The position numbers were made by a program, and so were the translations under genes. From positions 1 to 39,742 of the forward strand of contig JASHUM010000003.1 in the NCBI GenBank assembly GCA_030040015.1: DNA of 39,742 nt, given 5' to 3'. Below the pieces are notes generated by a model. It saw nothing but the letters and a program-made list of their open reading frames with translations, did no database searches and was not told the DNA's origin. The number at the start of each line of letters is the position of its first letter. The first letter of the stretch is position 1. The stretch is from Acidimicrobiales bacterium. GTDB lineage: Bacteria > Actinomycetota > Acidimicrobiia > Acidimicrobiales > UBA8190. Positions 7,918 through 15,760 of the stretch are shown piece after piece.

Positions 7918-8718
7918 TCAGCCCGCCACTGTCGCCAGGGCGCGCTCCACGGCGCTGCGCAGTGCCGCCGGGGCGGTGAGCGGGGTGAGGTGGCCGACGG
8001 CTCCGCACCTGGTGACGACGGCTTGTGGCACGCGCTCCTCGACAGCCAGGGCCACCTCGAGGGGTGCCTCGGTGTCGTCGTCAGCCCAGACGAGCTCGAC
8101 CGGGCACCGCAGCTGGGCCAGCTGGTCCTCGTAGTGTTCGCCGAGCAGCGTCACCAGCACGCCGCGCATCACTCCTTGCGCCCGGCGGTAGTCGGGTGAG
8201 CCGTATCGCTGGCGCGCCCTCTCGATGCCCTCGTCGGACACGAGGCCGAAGCGGTGAAGGGCCCGCGCCATGCGATAGCCCCGGGCCACCTTGGGCCGCG
8301 GAACGGCACGCCGTAGCAAGGGAACGCCGGTCAGGACGAGCGCCCCCACCAGCTCCGGGTGCGTCGCCGCCAACGTGACCGCCACCCGTCCACCGAAACT
8401 GTGGCCCAGCACCACCGCCGGGGCGTGCATCGCCACAACCGACGAACCGGTGCCATGAGACGACAGCGGAGGGAAGAGCACCCGGAGCGCGTCGGCGTAC
8501 TGGCTGCTCCCCCACGGGACCGGAGGAGGAGGGGTGGCCCCGAACCCGGGAAGGTCGGGCGCGACCACACCGAAAGGGCGGAGAGCAGGATCGGATCCGC
8601 TGAAGACGCCGGCGAAGTCGGCGTGGGTCCGCTCCCAGCCGTGCAGGGCGAGGACGCGGGCGGGCGCCTCTCCCCACGAGGCGCCGAACAGTGTCCCGCC
8701 GGCGAAGGATCGCAGCAC
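7918..8718 (-). CDS. Alpha/beta-fold hydrolase
   Basis: A 266-residue serine hydrolase. LALHGWERTHADF gives the oxyanion His-Gly region, VVLGHSFGGRVAV the nucleophile elbow, VWADDDTEAPLE the acid and GAVGHLTPLTAP the catalytic His. The compact fold resembles small esterases or MenH-like enzymes; substrate unknown. It stands 68 nt upstream of the MurF-like gene on the same strand and may begin the hydrolase-murF-ddl-PH transcript. The GTG start at 8718 follows a TAGCGT box by 6 nt, again fitting a leaderless mRNA. It is divergent from the helicase gene. Confidence 0.85.
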   Translation of the reverse strand: MLRSFAGGTLFGASWGEAPARVLALHGWERTHADFAGVFSGSDPALRPFGVVAPDLPGFGATPPPPVPWGSSQYADALRVLFPPLSSHGTGSSVVAMHAPAVVLGHSFGGRVAVTLAATHPELVGALVLTGVPLLRRAVPRPKVARGYRMARALHRFGLVSDEGIERARQRYGSPDYRRAQGVMRGVLVTLLGEHYEDQLAQLRCPVELVWADDDTEAPLEVALAVEERVPQAVVTRCGAVGHLTPLTAPAALRSAVERALATVAG

Positions 8719-8724
8719 GCAGGC

Positions 8725-8730
8725 ACGCTA
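8725..8730 (-). promoter_or_regulatory. TANNNT -10 box, leaderless hydrolase mRNA
   Basis: TAGCGT on the minus strand, then 6 nt, then GTG. No ribosome-binding site would fit. This is one arm of a divergent pair of leaderless-type promoters with 8790-8795. Confidence 0.55.
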
Positions 8731-8789
8731 GCGCTGGGGCTCATCTCCCCAGCGTCCTGCCGGTCCACCTTGGCGTCACAGGCGACCGA

Positions 8790-8795
8790 TACCGT
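8790..8795 (+). promoter_or_regulatory. TANNNT -10 box, leaderless helicase mRNA
   Basis: TACCGT on the plus strand, then CCCTGC, then the ATG of the helicase gene. No Shine-Dalgarno sequence is present. The spacing of 6 nt is the same as for the divergent hydrolase and the MFS gene. Confidence 0.55.
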
Positions 8796-8801
8796 CCCTG
8801 C

Positions 8802-10598
8802 ATGTCCGAGCCCTCCGCGGCGCGACTTCTTTCCGGGTTGACCGACCGTCAGCGCCAGGCCGTGACGTCCGACGCCGGCGTGCTGTGCGTGGTGGCCGGT
8901 GCGGGGTCGGGCAAGACCACCGTGCTCACCCGGCGCGTGGCGTGGAGGGTCGAGACCGGTGCCGCCGCGGCCCAGCACGTCCTGGTGGTCACGTTCAGCC
9001 GGAGAGCGGCCGTCGAACTGCGCCAGCGCCTGCGTCGTCTGGGAACGGGGGAGGTGACCGCGGCGACCTTCCACGCCGCCGCATTGGCCCAACTGCGTCG
9101 GCATTGGGCCGACCGAGGCCAGGCGGCTCCAGTCGTGCTCTCCGATCCGCACAGTCTGCTCCGGCGAATCTTGGAGAAGACCACCGGCAACGGCGAGCCG
9201 AGCTTCGTCGCCGCCGTGCTGGCCGAGCTGACCTGGGCCCGAGCGAGGGCGCTTCGCCCGGCCGACTATCCGGAGGCGAGCCGACGAGCCTCGAGGACTC
9301 CTCCCCTCGAGCTCGACCAGATGGTCGAGCTGTTCGGTCTCTACCAAGCCGAGAAGCGCAAGCGCAACGTGCTCGACCTCGACGACTTGGTGGAGCGGTG
9401 TGCCGAGCTGCTCGAATCGGAATCGCCCACGGCACACGCCGTCCGCTGGAGTGCGCAGCACTTGTTCGTGGACGAGTTCCAAGACGTGAACCCGGCCCAA
9501 TGGCGCTTGCTCGAGGCGTGGCGGGACGGACGACCCGACCTCTGCGTGGTCGGCGACCCGCGCCAGGCCATCTATGCCTGGAACGGGTCCGACCCTTCGC
9601 TGCTCGAACGTCTGCCCACTCTCGTTCCGGGGGCCGTCACGGTGCGTCTGGACGAGAACCATCGTTCGAGTCCCCAGATCGTCTCGGCCGCCTCTGCCGT
9701 GCTCAGTGCGTCCGGCGACAGCGAGCACGCTCCAGTGTCACGGCAAGACGACCGGATGCCTCCGGTGGTCACCGGCTTCGAGGACGAGGAAGCCGAGGCG
9801 GCGGCAACGGCCAGATGGCTGCGGACGACGCGTCGTCCCGGGCAGCCATGGAGGCACTGCGCCGTGTTGGCCCGCACCCACGCCCGTTTGGAGCCGGCAG
9901 AGCGGGCCTTGCACGCCGAGGGCGTCCCCAGCCGCCGTGCCGGGAACCGGGGCCGGGCACCGGCTCTGTCTGAGATCCTCCGGGTCCTCCGGCGTGCCGC
10001 GCCGGGGGCCGGCGCCAAGAGCGCCCTGGTGGACGCTCTCGCCGAGACGACCGAGACCGCCGGCTCGACCGAGGAGGCCGCCGCTCTGGAAGAGGCAGGT
10101 GCACATCTCGGGCGACTGGTCGACGACCATGGCGTCGAGGAGCCACGACCGACGGTAGGAAGCTTCTTGGCCTGGCTGGCGGCCAACCGGGGCGGGACCG
10201 AGGTGGCAGGGTGGGAACGCCAGGGGGCGGGGTCATCAGAGCTCGGCGACGACGCCGTGACGCTCGCCACGTTCCACCAGGCCAAGGGGCTCGAGTGGCC
10301 GATGGTCGCCGTGGTGGGCCTCGAGACAGGGACGATGCCCATCGCCTACGCCGTGGGCGAGGAGGCACAGGCCGAAGAGCGCCGCCTGCTCTACGTGGCG
10401 CTAACCCGGGCCGAGTCAGAGCTGTGGTGCTCGTGGGCTGCGCAGTCGAGCGACGGGGCGGCTCCGCCGAGGCCCCGCGGGCCATCGCCGCTGCTCGAGC
10501 CGGTCCGCCAGGTGATCGAGGCCCAGGCGCCCCTCGGGCCCCGAGATGCCTTGGCCCGGCTGGACCACGTTCGTCGGCGACTGGCCGCGGCGGGCTGA
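8802..10598 (+). CDS. UvrD/PcrA-type superfamily 1A DNA helicase
   Basis: A 598-residue ATP-dependent helicase. The SF1 motifs appear in order: Q motif LTDRQRQAV, Walker A VAGAGSGKTT (about 31-40), VTFSRRAAVELRQRL (Ia), VDEFQDVNPAQWRLL (II, acid pair near 224-228), VVGDPRQAIYAWNGSD (III), LDENHRSSPQIV (IV), TFHQAKGLEWPMVAVVGLE (V) and LLYVALTRAE (VI). It is shorter than UvrD or PcrA (about 720 aa), and I see neither a C-terminal HRDC domain of the UvrD2 kind nor a Ku/RNAP-binding tail. A role in DNA repair or replication-fork processing is likely. The ATG at 8802 directly precedes the conserved start and follows a -10 box by 6 nt. It converges on exonuclease III, another repair gene. Confidence 0.9.
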   Translation: MSEPSAARLLSGLTDRQRQAVTSDAGVLCVVAGAGSGKTTVLTRRVAWRVETGAAAAQHVLVVTFSRRAAVELRQRLRRLGTGEVTAATFHAAALAQLRRHWADRGQAAPVVLSDPHSLLRRILEKTTGNGEPSFVAAVLAELTWARARALRPADYPEASRRASRTPPLELDQMVELFGLYQAEKRKRNVLDLDDLVERCAELLESESPTAHAVRWSAQHLFVDEFQDVNPAQWRLLEAWRDGRPDLCVVGDPRQAIYAWNGSDPSLLERLPTLVPGAVTVRLDENHRSSPQIVSAASAVLSASGDSEHAPVSRQDDRMPPVVTGFEDEEAEAAATARWLRTTRRPGQPWRHCAVLARTHARLEPAERALHAEGVPSRRAGNRGRAPALSEILRVLRRAAPGAGAKSALVDALAETTETAGSTEEAAALEEAGAHLGRLVDDHGVEEPRPTVGSFLAWLAANRGGTEVAGWERQGAGSSELGDDAVTLATFHQAKGLEWPMVAVVGLETGTMPIAYAVGEEAQAEERRLLYVALTRAESELWCSWAAQSSDGAAPPRPRGPSPLLEPVRQVIEAQAPLGPRDALARLDHVRRRLAAAG

Positions 10599-10643
10599 TC
10601 AGGCGGTGCTCCGACCCGGCCCGTCACCCGCCGCACAAGGTGC

Positions 10644-11414
10644 TCAGTCGTCGAGGTCGACGAACACTGGGGCGTGGTCCGAAGGCTGACGACCCTTGCG
10701 GGCATTGCGGTCGATGAGGGCGTAGCGGCACCGGCGAGCGAGCGGCTCGCTCAAGAGCAGCAGGTCGATGCGCATCCCCTTGTGCTTGTGGAAGTTCCCG
10801 GCCCGGTAGTCCCACCACGAGTAAAGACCGTCCTGGTCGTAGAGGGAACGGAAGCTGTCGACGAGGCCCCAGTCCTCCAATGCCCGGAGTGCGCTGCGCT
10901 CGGGCTCCGTGACGTGTGTCGCCCCGCTCACCTCGGCCGGGTCCCACACGTCCTTGTCCTCGGGAGCGACGTTGAAGTCGCCGGCGATCACCACTGGATC
11001 ACTCGGCGCGCAGGTGAGGTCCACGAAGCGACGCAGCTCGTCCAGCCACGCCAGCTTGGCCTTGTAGAACTCGCTGTCGACTGCCCTGCCGTTGGGAACG
11101 TAGATGCTGTGGACCCGGACGCCTCCACACGTCGCCGCCACGAGACGACAGCCCTGCTCGTCGACGTCAGGTCCAAAACCGTGCTGGACGTCAGTCACAC
11201 CGAGGCGACTGGCGATGGCCACGCCGTTCCACCGACCGTCGCCGTGGTTCACGGTCTCGTACCCGAGCGCAGAGAGGGCCATGGCGGGGAAGGCTCCGTC
11301 AGCCACCTTGGTCTCTTGCATGCACAGGACGTCGGGCTGGGCGTACCCGAGCCACTCCTCGACCCGGGGCAGGCGAGCGGTGAGTGAGTTCACGTTCCAG
11401 GTGGCGATGCGCAC
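10644..11414 (-). CDS. xth: Exodeoxyribonuclease III / AP endonuclease
   Basis: A 256-residue enzyme of the exonuclease III family that cuts at abasic sites and trims 3' ends in base-excision repair. The EEP-fold motifs are intact: ATWNVNSLTARL at the start, LCMQETKV with the metal-binding Glu, GDFNVAPEDKDVWDP, RIDLLLLSEPL and a final SDHAPVFVDLDD with the catalytic Asp-His. The GTG at 11414 starts directly at the conserved VRIATWNVNSL sequence; a purine-rich GGAAAGGA lies about 10 nt upstream. It follows fabZ by 29 nt on the same strand and is likely co-transcribed. Family length matches closely. Confidence 0.93.
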   Translation of the reverse strand: MRIATWNVNSLTARLPRVEEWLGYAQPDVLCMQETKVADGAFPAMALSALGYETVNHGDGRWNGVAIASRLGVTDVQHGFGPDVDEQGCRLVAATCGGVRVHSIYVPNGRAVDSEFYKAKLAWLDELRRFVDLTCAPSDPVVIAGDFNVAPEDKDVWDPAEVSGATHVTEPERSALRALEDWGLVDSFRSLYDQDGLYSWWDYRAGNFHKHKGMRIDLLLLSEPLARRCRYALIDRNARKGRQPSDHAPVFVDLDD

Positions 11415-11443
11415 CCGTCTGTCCTTTCCCGTCGGGCCCGGGG

Positions 11444-11863
11444 TCAGGCGTCGACGATGACGAAGAGCAGCTCGGCTTGGCAAGCCAGCTCGCCGCCGAC
11501 CGACGCCCGGCCGTGTCCCGTCCCCGCCCGAGCCGACAGCCGGCCCAGCTCCACCTCGAGCTCCAGGACTTCGCCGGGCACGACCTGGCGGCGGAACCGT
11601 GCCTTGTCGATCCCGCCGAACAGCGGGAGCTTGCCCTGGTAACGCTCGTCGCTCAGCACTGCGATCCCGCCCAACTGGGCCAACGACTCGACCATCAGTA
11701 CCCCGGGCAGTGTGGGCCGCCCTGGGAAGTGCCCCCCGAAGAAGCTCTCCTGGCCCGAGAGGTGCCAGCGGCCACGAGCTCGCTGGCCAGGGTCGAGCTC
11801 GAGGACCTCGTCGACGAGGAGGAACGGTGGCCGGTGGGGAAGGACGTCTTCGGGCCGGAGCAC
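11444..11863 (-). CDS. fabZ: 3-hydroxyacyl-ACP dehydratase FabZ-like
   Basis: A 139-residue hotdog-fold enzyme that removes water from 3-hydroxyacyl-ACP in type II fatty-acid synthesis. LPHRPPFLLVDEV is the conserved start. FFGGHFPGRPTLPGVLMVE contains the catalytic His and the Glu-bearing helix (VMVE-type; the Glu is in MVESLAQ). FGGIDKARFRRQVVPGE is the usual second half. Length is normal for FabZ. The gene starts with GTG and follows the pilin-like gene by 36 nt; a TAGCCT box 8 nt before the start suggests its own promoter. No other fatty-acid synthesis gene is close. Confidence 0.9.
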   Translation of the reverse strand: MLRPEDVLPHRPPFLLVDEVLELDPGQRARGRWHLSGQESFFGGHFPGRPTLPGVLMVESLAQLGGIAVLSDERYQGKLPLFGGIDKARFRRQVVPGEVLELEVELGRLSARAGTGHGRASVGGELACQAELLFVIVDA

Positions 11864-11871
11864 GAAGGCCG

Positions 11872-11877
11872 AGGCTA
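11872..11877 (-). promoter_or_regulatory. Candidate TANNNT -10 box for fabZ
   Basis: TAGCCT on the minus strand lies 8 nt before the GTG of fabZ, inside the short gap after the pilin cassette. Spacing is slightly long for a leaderless start but still compatible. Weaker than the 6-nt examples. Confidence 0.4.
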
Positions 11878-11899
11878 TCGGCCTGCCGTCACCCTCGGC

Positions 11900-13573
11900 T
11901 CAGGGTACCGACGGGCAGTTCTGTGAATTGGGGAGGGCGCACGTCGTGCCGGGGTTCACGGTGATGGAGGCGATGTCCCACGAGTTGGTGCCTGGCGACA
12001 GGTAGTAGGGCGGTGAAAGGTAGTGCAGCCTGGAGTCGTACTGGTAGTTCTTCGTGTACCCGGTGACGATGTTCCCGTTCTCGCTCGTCCCAACCGGACC
12101 CCGCCAGTCCTGGTCGATGGCGCCGTTCACGGTCAGGGTCCCCAACTCGGACCCCTCGTCGTACTCGTTGACGAGGAACGAGTGGTTGAGAGCCAGGATC
12201 ACGACGTCGAAGGTTGGGTTCGACAGGTCGCAGTCCGGCGCGCTGGCCGCGCCCCTGGAGCCACAGGTGGCCACGTTCGAGTACTGGTTGCGAGACTCGG
12301 TCACGGGGTGGTTGACCTCGACGTAGTTGTAGGCGATCAGCCCGAGGACGTCGGTGGCCGGGCTGGCCGGCGCATTCTCGCAGCTGTCGGTCGACGTATA
12401 ACAGAGGTTGCCGTCGATGATGACGTTGTTCTGAGCGGCCACCGTCAGGGGGCCCGTCACCGTTCCCTGCACGATGGCGTCGCCGTACGTCGGCCCGCTG
12501 GCGCCCGTCTCGTCCAGGCCGGACATGGGGTTGTACGCGTCCTCAGCCGTGCAGGACGTGTTCTGACTCAGACAGTTCTCGATGAACACGACACCGTTGG
12601 TAGGAAGCGACACCGAGCCCCCCTGGCTCGAGGGCATGCACACGTTGGTGTTGGCCGGGTCGTCCAGGGCGTCATTGGCCGGGGCGGAGCCGTTCTGGGG
12701 CGGACCGGTCGGAGTGTCCGGGCTGGTCACGTCCATGGTGGTGCCGGTCAGGGTGACCGTCGTGGGACCCTCGTACAGACAACCGTCTTGAGAAGCCACC
12801 GTCGCCAACTGGCTGTCGTCGGAGGGGATCTGCTCGACGGTGGCGCCCTTCGTAGCCGTCCCCGACACGGTGGGATCCGAGTTGCACGTCTGCTCGTCCC
12901 AGCTGTTGGGGTCGCCGGTGGTGACGTTCAAGAACGACGGATTCCCACAGACGAACACGGAGTCGTTCATCCACACATTGCCGCTCAGATCGTCACCGGT
13001 CACGAAGTTGACGGCTTCACAGCCCGACTCCAGGCCGACCTTCCAGTAGTAGCCGCACGACGGTGGGTCATCCGGGTCGAGCACCGCCGGATCGATCTGG
13101 TCGTAGTTGACCCAGAACAGGTTCAGCAGGAAGTTGTTGATCGGGGTGAAGACGATGGTCCCGGTTTGATAGATGAGCTGTTTCGGATAGCCGGCCACCC
13201 CGATAACCGTCATTGAGACGGCGCCCGTCGTGGTGTTGGTCTGAGGATCGGAGTCGAGCACCCACGAGGGCGGGCTGTTGGAGGACTGAGTGGCGACCTG
13301 GACCCATGTGGTGAAGGTGAGGTTGCTGCAGAAACCGGTGCCCTGGTTGCTCGTGTTGCAGGTCACATAGTCAGGATTGGCGTTCATGGCATAGAGGTAC
13401 TCGTCTACACCGGCGATCATGGCCCGGTAGGCGGCGTGCTGGAGGACGTCCTGCTCGATCATCGGTGCTTCTTGCATCACGTCGTTGGCCAGCGTCACGC
13501 CGCCGATGACGAAGAGCAGCGACAACCCCAGGACCAGGGGAAGCGTCTGCCCGGACTGACCGCCTCTGCGCAC
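11900..13573 (-). CDS. PilX-like pilus assembly protein, large secreted domain
   Basis: A 557-residue protein with a short basic N-terminus (MRRGGQSGQTLPLVLGLS) and one hydrophobic helix (about residues 10-29), as in PilX or TadE-like pilin-related proteins. There is no Glu at the position five residues after the possible Gly8 cleavage point, so it is not a standard type IV prepilin. The rest is a long extracytoplasmic region rich in Ser, Thr, Asn and Gly, with many Cys residues that may form disulfides, and a central part resembling a repetitive beta structure. It is the last gene of the PilV-PilW-PilX-like cassette, 1 nt after the stop of the PilW-like gene, starting with GTG. Likely a minor-pilin-like or tip protein; exact role unknown. 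Confidence 0.7.
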   Translation of the reverse strand: MRRGGQSGQTLPLVLGLSLLFVIGGVTLANDVMQEAPMIEQDVLQHAAYRAMIAGVDEYLYAMNANPDYVTCNTSNQGTGFCSNLTFTTWVQVATQSSNSPPSWVLDSDPQTNTTTGAVSMTVIGVAGYPKQLIYQTGTIVFTPINNFLLNLFWVNYDQIDPAVLDPDDPPSCGYYWKVGLESGCEAVNFVTGDDLSGNVWMNDSVFVCGNPSFLNVTTGDPNSWDEQTCNSDPTVSGTATKGATVEQIPSDDSQLATVASQDGCLYEGPTTVTLTGTTMDVTSPDTPTGPPQNGSAPANDALDDPANTNVCMPSSQGGSVSLPTNGVVFIENCLSQNTSCTAEDAYNPMSGLDETGASGPTYGDAIVQGTVTGPLTVAAQNNVIIDGNLCYTSTDSCENAPASPATDVLGLIAYNYVEVNHPVTESRNQYSNVATCGSRGAASAPDCDLSNPTFDVVILALNHSFLVNEYDEGSELGTLTVNGAIDQDWRGPVGTSENGNIVTGYTKNYQYDSRLHYLSPPYYLSPGTNSWDIASITVNPGTTCALPNSQNCPSVP

Positions 13574-13574
13574 G

Positions 13575-14285
13575 TCAACCCACCCACGTCTGGTACGTCG
13601 GGGACAACAGGTACACCAGGGTCTGGAACCCCGTGGCGTTGCCCGGAAGCAGCTGGGCTTGGATGAACACGCTCACGGCCACGATCTCGCTGAGCTGGGC
13701 GCTGCTGGGGCTCGAGGTGGTGGATCCCCCCTGCAACGTGTAGGTGAACACCGCCGTCGACCCGTTCGTCACGTTGGCGATGGTGAGCAGGTGATGCACC
13801 GGGCCCTTGGTGTAGGTGCACGCCGTGCCCGACGACCCGGTCACCGGGCACGAATTGGAGTCGGCCACGGTCATGGTCATCGTGAAGGTCCTGGTCGTCG
13901 TGTTGAGAGCGGCGAGCACGAGCTCGGGTCCGGTGCCATTGCCGGTGTTGGCGTAGAAGCTGGCACTGGTGCTGTCGGTGGGCGCGGACTGGTCGACTCC
14001 ACCCACGTCGAGCGTGGCTGTCGTGATATCGAGGAACGGCGCCGAACCCGAGGCGGGCTGCACGGCTTGGCGGAGGTAGCGGGACAGTGTCTCGGTGGCC
14101 GGCACGACCTGGTCGACTACGCCATACGTGCGCGACACCGCCGTGCTGTCGTTGTAGAAGGCGTTGACGGACGGAACCGCCACAGCCATGACCGTGGCCA
14201 TGAGCATGCACACGATCATCATCTCCATGAGGGAAATACCGTCCTCGCCGAAGCGAGTCACCCGATGAGATGCCGGCGGGGTCAT
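13575..14285 (-). CDS. Type IV minor pilin, PilW-like
   Basis: A 236-residue prepilin. The class III signal is clear: a short leader ending in Gly16 (RFGEDG), then ISLMEMMIVCMLMATVMAVA with Glu at position +5 after the cleavage site, which is required for pilin assembly. PilD-type peptidase would cut after Gly16. The mature domain is Ser/Thr-rich with a Cys pair (SCPVTGSSGTAC). Its ATG overlaps the stop of the upstream PilV-like gene (ATGA), and the next gene follows after 1 nt. The three genes form one translationally coupled cassette, as pilV-pilW-pilX do in many type IV pilus systems, where minor pilins prime the pilus. Confidence 0.8.
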   Translation of the reverse strand: MTPPASHRVTRFGEDGISLMEMMIVCMLMATVMAVAVPSVNAFYNDSTAVSRTYGVVDQVVPATETLSRYLRQAVQPASGSAPFLDITTATLDVGGVDQSAPTDSTSASFYANTGNGTGPELVLAALNTTTRTFTMTMTVADSNSCPVTGSSGTACTYTKGPVHHLLTIANVTNGSTAVFTYTLQGGSTTSSPSSAQLSEIVAVSVFIQAQLLPGNATGFQTLVYLLSPTYQTWVG

Positions 14286-15712
14286 CCCACACTCACCGGG
14301 ACCGGCGTGCCGTCCGGGTATGTCGTTTGCCCGTCGATCACGGAGGTGCTCGTCACCTGGAGCGACACCGTGGTGGTGTCACCGTTGCTCGGATCGGTGA
14401 CCGTCACGTTGTAGGTCTCGACGGGAAGAGCAGTGGAGCTGTCGCCCGACGAGTTGGCGGCGGTGAGGCCGAACGTGTCCGCTGCGCATCCGTCAGTGGC
14501 GGCGTTGGGATCTGCCACGGTAGCGGTGGCGGTGGCCCCGGAGACGGGGTTGCTCGTAGACGAATTGGTCACGGCCATGACGAGAGTGGCCAGCCCCCCG
14601 ATCGTCGCCGTGGTGGTCACCCCGGGCGAGGTCGAGATCTGAGTGGGCGAGGCGGGCTCCTCGGCCGTGCAGTCCCCGTACCACACCGAGTACCCCGAGG
14701 CGTAGGGGAAGAGCGCAGCCGACGTGGCCTGTGAACCCGCCGGGATCACCGTCCTCCACGGCAGCGGCGTGAGCTGATCGTTGCCGACCGAAACGGGCAG
14801 GTTGGTGGCCGCCACCGGCGCACCACCGGACTGGAACTGGACCACGCTGGCCTGGTCGTAGTGGAAGCTGGTCGACGCGGTCAGGCCTTCGACCACCGTT
14901 GCTGAGGCACTCGGGCAGCCCTGACCGGAGGCCGGATAGGTACACGTGGCGGGGAGGACGGGGTCCTCTTGGTTGTCGGCGAAGGCGGGACCCGCCTTCG
15001 GTTGGCCGAGGGTCACGCTGTAGGTCCCCGGTGACTCTTCCCGGAAGACGCACCCGTTCGTATCGGGGGTGTAGGTCTCGTCCGCGCCTTCCGGGCCGTC
15101 GTCGATGACGACGGGAACGTTGGTCACGTCACCGGGTGGGCCGGACCCGGTGGCGCCGATGATCTGCACCGAGAGGAACCCGTCCCCCGGACTGGCCGTC
15201 CCGTAGGGCGGGTTGATGATCGTCGTCTCGGTGAGGGTGTTGGTGACCTCCCAGTTCACCGTCACCGAAGTCCGGATCACCTGGGGAGGGCTCCCCGACA
15301 GGCAGAGGCTCGGAGCCAGGCCCGTGCCCGACCAATCGAGGTAGGACACGACGGTGTAGGTGACACCGGAGATGTCGGGCGTCGCCAGGGTGACGTCGTG
15401 GTTCATGTCCGACTGCAGCGTCGTGAGCGGGTCGTTGGCCAGTGTCTCCATCCACTGCTCGGCCAGCTCGGTGGCCGTCACCCGCTCCCGGGCGGTCGAG
15501 GCCTGGTCGCTCACGGTGTCCACCACGTAGGAGGTCGACACCAGGATGGCGATCAGCACCCCGAGGGCGATCACGCTCTCGATCAGGCCGAACCCCGCCT
15601 CGCCGCTGGCCCGCCGCCGGGGCGCCCGAGACTCTCCACCTTCGTCGTCCCGCCGATGACGGCGCAGGCGCACCGACCACGCATTGTGTCGCGAGCCGTC
15701 ACGCCTCCTCAC
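14282..15712 (-). CDS. Type IV minor pilin, PilV-like, with long extracellular domain
   Basis: A 476-residue prepilin. A long, Arg-rich leader ends at Gly40 (SGEAG), followed by FGLIESVIALGVLIAILVST with Glu at +5. The mature part is far longer than usual for PilV (about 150-200 aa). It contains beta-rich stretches such as VTTTATIGGLATLVMAVTN and SYNVTV-type repeats reminiscent of Ig-like or carboxypeptidase-regulatory modules. The start is uncertain: the GTG at 15712 has no good ribosome site, and an in-frame GTG at codon 14 is an alternative. The gene follows the NYN-S1 gene by 48 nt and leads the three-gene pilin cassette. Confidence 0.77.
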   Translation of the reverse strand: MRRRDGSRHNAWSVRLRRHRRDDEGGESRAPRRRASGEAGFGLIESVIALGVLIAILVSTSYVVDTVSDQASTARERVTATELAEQWMETLANDPLTTLQSDMNHDVTLATPDISGVTYTVVSYLDWSGTGLAPSLCLSGSPPQVIRTSVTVNWEVTNTLTETTIINPPYGTASPGDGFLSVQIIGATGSGPPGDVTNVPVVIDDGPEGADETYTPDTNGCVFREESPGTYSVTLGQPKAGPAFADNQEDPVLPATCTYPASGQGCPSASATVVEGLTASTSFHYDQASVVQFQSGGAPVAATNLPVSVGNDQLTPLPWRTVIPAGSQATSAALFPYASGYSVWYGDCTAEEPASPTQISTSPGVTTTATIGGLATLVMAVTNSSTSNPVSGATATATVADPNAATDGCAADTFGLTAANSSGDSSTALPVETYNVTVTDPSNGDTTTVSLQVTSTSVIDGQTTYPDGTPVPVSVG

Positions 15713-15760
15713 TCAGCGTGAATCGACAACCGTGATGCTCTGCTTTACCGCCACTCAGGG

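Noticed and set aside
12023-13216. Plus-strand open frame antisense to the PilX-like gene
   Set aside because: Val/Arg/Gly-rich composition without motifs; the minus strand has the pilin-like N-terminus and fits the coupled cassette.
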